DNA of 64,000 nt from assembly GCA_038025085.1 (NCBI GenBank), contig CM076153.1, forward strand, positions 12,307,501 through 12,371,500. Reading direction: 5' to 3'. The translations under genes were made by a program, and so were the position numbers. The notes under the pieces are model-generated. The model was not told the DNA's origin, did no database searches, and saw only the letters and a list, made by a program, of their open reading frames with translations. Source of the stretch: Tetragonia tetragonoides. Lineage: Eukaryota > Streptophyta > Magnoliopsida > Caryophyllales > Aizoaceae. Shown here piece after piece: positions 60,901 to 64,000 of this stretch (position 1 is the stretch's first letter; each line of letters begins with the position of its first letter).

Positions 60901-62090
60901 ACCAGTGTCCCGTAAAACGCCCTTCCGATTGCACCCTCAGGAATCGGATAAGCGACCCCGAGGGCCTCACATGTCCTCTAGGCACGTTCCGGAGCCTTCG
61001 TTTTTGGCTTCCGTGGGCACGGGTATCAGTTCTGTCCAACCATTTTCGGGGAGTCTATCATGGCACTAGAGGACTCTCGGTGCCTCTAGGAGGGTCATCC
61101 TGATCCCCAAACTTCTATATCACTCATGCCTTTGGCGTTCTGCCCTTTACATTGGTGTCCCGTAAAAACACCCTTACAAGCCTGTGAAGGACCCAATAAC
61201 AGACCCCGGGAGCCTCTTATGTTCCCTAAGGGTGTCCCGTGCGATGTAGTGCGAAAATATCCATCTTCGTTATATGGCCTATTGAAAGCCCAAAAAACAT
61301 GTATTAGCCTTTGATTTTCGGCTTCCCGGGGCCTGATTTCTGTTTTTGCCCAAATTTCTTCAGGAGATTTATCGTCACCCTAGAGGACATCCGGTACCTT
61401 GGGGCGGTCATCTAGGTCTCCGGACTCCGACATGGGACATGGGCGCTGGGACATGAGATATGGCGCTCGCTGGGCGCTGAGACATGGGCCACCCATATTT
61501 TATTTCAATTAACTGTTGATGTGTTTAGTTCACTAAGATCCATTGTCTACTATGATAGTATTTGCTAGAAGAACTCTATGACAAAGTATTTTAAAGTTTG
61601 TTAATAAAAGGCTAATAATTGTTTCCTAAGCAATCAGTCAAATAGATAAAAGTTTAGAGTATGAATAATCATAATAAGTAGAACTATTGTGCAAAAAACA
61701 ATGTCATTTAGGGGTAGATACCTTTAACTTTTATAGAGGCACCACACAAGCCAATAAATTGACATTTTTTTTGTTTTTGTCAAAGGCTAATACACGACCA
61801 GTGAATGACTATTACCATGACTTGAGAACATCTTTTTCCCAAACAATTTAATTTTTTTCTGAACAAATTAAGAGTCAGGCTGCGAATGAATCTCTCCAAA
61901 TCTCACCTTGATGTTGTTTTAGTACTTACCAGTTAATCACAAAATTAGCACCAAAAAAGAAAAAAGAAAAAAAAGTTATTACAACAATATTAAAAGCGAG
62001 GCAACCCATCAAAAAACTAAAAAAACAAACAAAAAGAGTTGAAACATCCCGTGCATCAATACATTTAGTGCATATACTCTTATTAGTTAC
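57966..62090 (+). mobile_element. Helitron-like element carrying a ~310-bp array (copy 2)
   Basis: The array here is in inverse orientation to copy 1 and is followed by the same ~600-bp tail (61480-62090), including CATTGTCTACTATGATAGTA, ACAATGTCATTTAGGGGTAG, GGCACCACACAAGCCAATAA, and ACACGACCAGTGAATGACTA. The 3' end (CATCCCGTGCATC..., ATATACTCTTATTAGT) is decayed relative to copy 1. The left boundary is unclear; the solo LTR may have inserted into or next to it. Confidence 0.45.
58105..61430. repeat. Tandem array 2, ~310-bp units, inverse orientation
   Basis: About ten to eleven diverged units. Landmarks per unit are GTGTCCCGTAAAACG, AAGCCTATCAGGGACCGGAT, GCGACCCCGAGGGCCTCCCA, ATTATAGCCTTCGTTTTCGG, CTTCCCGG and TCTATCATGACCCTAGAG, the complements of the array 1 landmarks. 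Unit starts are near 58168, 58477, 58815, 59121, 59435, 59750, 60058, 60372 and 60690, with shortened units after that. Confidence 0.96.
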
Positions 62091-62102
62091 AATACTAGAT
62101 TA

Positions 62103-62398
62103 GTTTTCCATGCTCATCAAAAGGAGGGTGCAAGTGAATGGCGACAAAATACACCCCCCCGGTACGTCATATTCGGACTCTCGTGTTCAACAGCGAACAT
62201 ATCAGACTAACTGAACAACCGTCGCAAGCACTGACCCGGTCAACATAGCACCAACAATGGGCTAGTATAGTTCCTAGAAGCAACAAGCAAGCCAACCGAC
62301 CCAGGATATGTGAGAAATGGAAATTTGAACTCATAACCTTACCTTACCAAACCACTTAGAAGTAAGTTTGGAACCACTTGACCATTGCCCTTGTTGGT
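62103..62398 (-). mobile_element. tRNA-derived SINE (copy 2)
   Basis: Target duplications ACAATACTAGATTA (62089-62102) and ACAATGCTAGATTA (62399-62412) flank 296 bp. On the minus strand, near the right end, GGTCAAGTGGTTCC resembles box A and TTATGAGTTCAAATTTCC resembles box B. The body matches 11910-12165. It sits exactly at the end of the Helitron-like element. Confidence 0.8.
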
Positions 62399-62412
62399 AC
62401 AATGCTAGATTA

Positions 62413-64000
62413 TATATGAATTTGGCAAAAATAAAACAAATGAATATAAATTAAAGGACCCACACGCTTATGCATGGCCAAAGCAATTTTTGAAATTGAA
62501 AGTGGTGGTCAAAGAAGAAAAGCCTCCAAATCTCCACTTCGACTTCTAGCCTCAGTGAACATCTTGTTGCACAAAACGGGGTCCATGCAGCCCTACCACC
62601 ATTATCATTTCTACGCGTTTCGGTGCCTAGTCCTTTCTCAACTTGCGAGATAGATTCTTGGCTCCTATGCACAAAAGAAATAATCACATATTATTGGGTG
62701 ATATATTTCCTAGTAACTAGGAAATATATCACCCAATATATATATATAGAGAGAGAATAATATGGAAGAATTTATTAATTAAACACGAATCAAAGATGAA
62801 AATAAAAATCAAAGAAATTTTTTATCATTATTTGAAGATTATTTATAAATTTATCGATTGAGTTATGCATGAACATAAGCAGGTCAAATTTTATAGTGTT
62901 CAAGTTCGATTTGTTTATTAAACGAGTTTAGAAAAGATGATTATGTTTGTTTATCTATTTAGCACACGCTAATGAATGAGGTTTAATCGAATTATTCGTA
63001 AGTTGTTTATGAGATGATTGGTTCCTTATTGATGGGCTATAGCCATACTATTCATACATTCAAAGTGAATTAGGAGGCAAAACAAGTGTATATACACGAA
63101 TATTAAATCCAATAACTAATACTGAGTACCTAGTATTTTAAGTGAGTTGGCATATAGTAGCAAGACATATGAGCTAAATATATAACTAGCCTTTATAAAC
63201 CCTGTTTTGCCAAATAACCACCTTTCATTTTTTTCTTTATCGTATCTTCTACTATTATTACCTTTGTCCATACTTCCATAAGATAAGACCATAAATGGAT
63301 ATAAATATCTCTCTCGTTAATATCGCATATTTTAGGTGTTCGAGCTATGAGGGTGCATCCTAAGGTACCACGAAGTAAATACCCCTTTATGTGTGCTTCT
63401 AAGAGTAGGATCCACGCATTGCCTTTAGACTTCTTTCTTTCTCCTTTGGGGGTGAAGTCTGTAGGAAAAACATACAAAGCACTTATTAAATGAATAAGCT
63501 CATGGTGTTATTTTTTTTAAAAAAAAGAAAAAGATTTAAATTGAAAGTCGTAGGACATTTACAATATATCAAAATCTAAGAAATACGCCATCAAAATAAA
63601 CCAATATCGCCAGAAAATCCAATTCTTACTAAATTGCATGTCTTCAAATAAATTGTGGTCTCATAATGTTTGCTTCCACGAAGACGTTTAATGATTTGAC
63701 CGAATAGCTTTCAATAATGTGCGTCGAGATATATTGATTCTTACTACGTAGATGGAAATATTATATACGTATATGCTATCCAACAACAAATAAACCACAA
63801 CATAAACTCCGACAACTCAAAAATCTCAAAATTTTCCATAAAGAAAGAAAATATTAAAATTCATAATGGGACAGTATATGGAACACTAAGTATAAAAGAA
63901 CACATCTTAAACAAAAAAGTTAAAGATTAATGGATGAGGAAAAGCAGGATCCATATTTTGTTTATTTTGTTAGAGCTGATTGTAACACATTATTATCAGA
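62413..64000. other. AT-rich intergenic DNA
   Basis: No recognisable gene. Minus-strand open frames at 62451-62687 and 63193-63477 (94 aa) have no family resemblance that I know. A near-perfect palindrome lies at 62692-62738. Confidence 0.6.
62692..62738. repeat. 47-bp near-perfect palindrome
   Basis: Arms of 23 bases, left ending ATATATTTCCTAGT and right starting ACTAGGAAATATAT, are exact inverses separated by a single A at 62715. As single strand it would form a perfect hairpin. Confidence 0.95.

Noticed and set aside
34885..61430. CRISPR-like reading of the repeat arrays
   Set aside because: Units are ~310 bp, directly adjacent without spacers, in a plant nuclear genome.
63193..63477. 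94-aa minus-strand frame
   Set aside because: No family resemblance, no start or splice context, base composition like the surrounding AT-rich DNA.

Overview
The window is nuclear DNA from a dicot plant. It carries five intron-rich protein genes with canonical GT-AG introns, one nuclear-type tRNA gene, and many plant transposons (Helitron-like, CACTA, Mutator-like, Stowaway, LINE, SINE, solo LTR). I cannot name the species from sequence alone.

Layout. 1-3.4 kb: AT-rich intergenic DNA with a Helitron-like terminus, a (TA)n/(TG)n microsatellite and a complete 511-bp CACTA MITE. 3.67-10.37 kb (+): glycine decarboxylase P-protein, 15 exons and 1046 aa, the mitochondrial photorespiratory enzyme. 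10.4-15.1 kb: intergenic DNA with several local tandem duplications; one of these (offset about 690 bp) duplicates the promoter/leader region of the next gene. 15.63-29.04 kb (+): a 964-aa Raf-like MAPKKK of the CTR1/EDR1 group, 14 exons, with introns packed with SINE, MITE, Mutator-like and LINE insertions. 30.8-43.4 kb (+): a Ycf36/DUF1230 plastid protein (CGLD27-like). Its second intron is 10,005 bp and holds a Helitron-like element with about 17 copies of a ~310-bp tandem repeat, itself invaded by a 1.9-kb LINE derivative and a 504-bp element. 44.7-48.7 kb (+): a REVERSION-TO-ETHYLENE SENSITIVITY1/RTH family protein with a long 5'-UTR intron. 49.89 kb (+): tRNA-Ile(UAU). 50.8-54.5 kb (-): a six-exon plant protein of unknown function. 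55.05-57.96 kb: a 2.9-kb solo LTR with a perfect 5-bp target duplication. 58.1-61.4 kb: a second ~310-bp array in inverted orientation, ending in the same ~600-bp Helitron-like tail. 62.1-62.4 kb: a tRNA-derived SINE. 62.4-64 kb: AT-rich intergenic DNA.

The genes do not form a pathway. The Raf-like kinase and the RTE1-like protein both belong to families known from ethylene/stress signalling, but nothing in the sequence links them functionally. The most unusual structure is the pair of array-carrying Helitron-like elements in opposite orientation 20-30 kb apart, one of them filling a host-gene intron.
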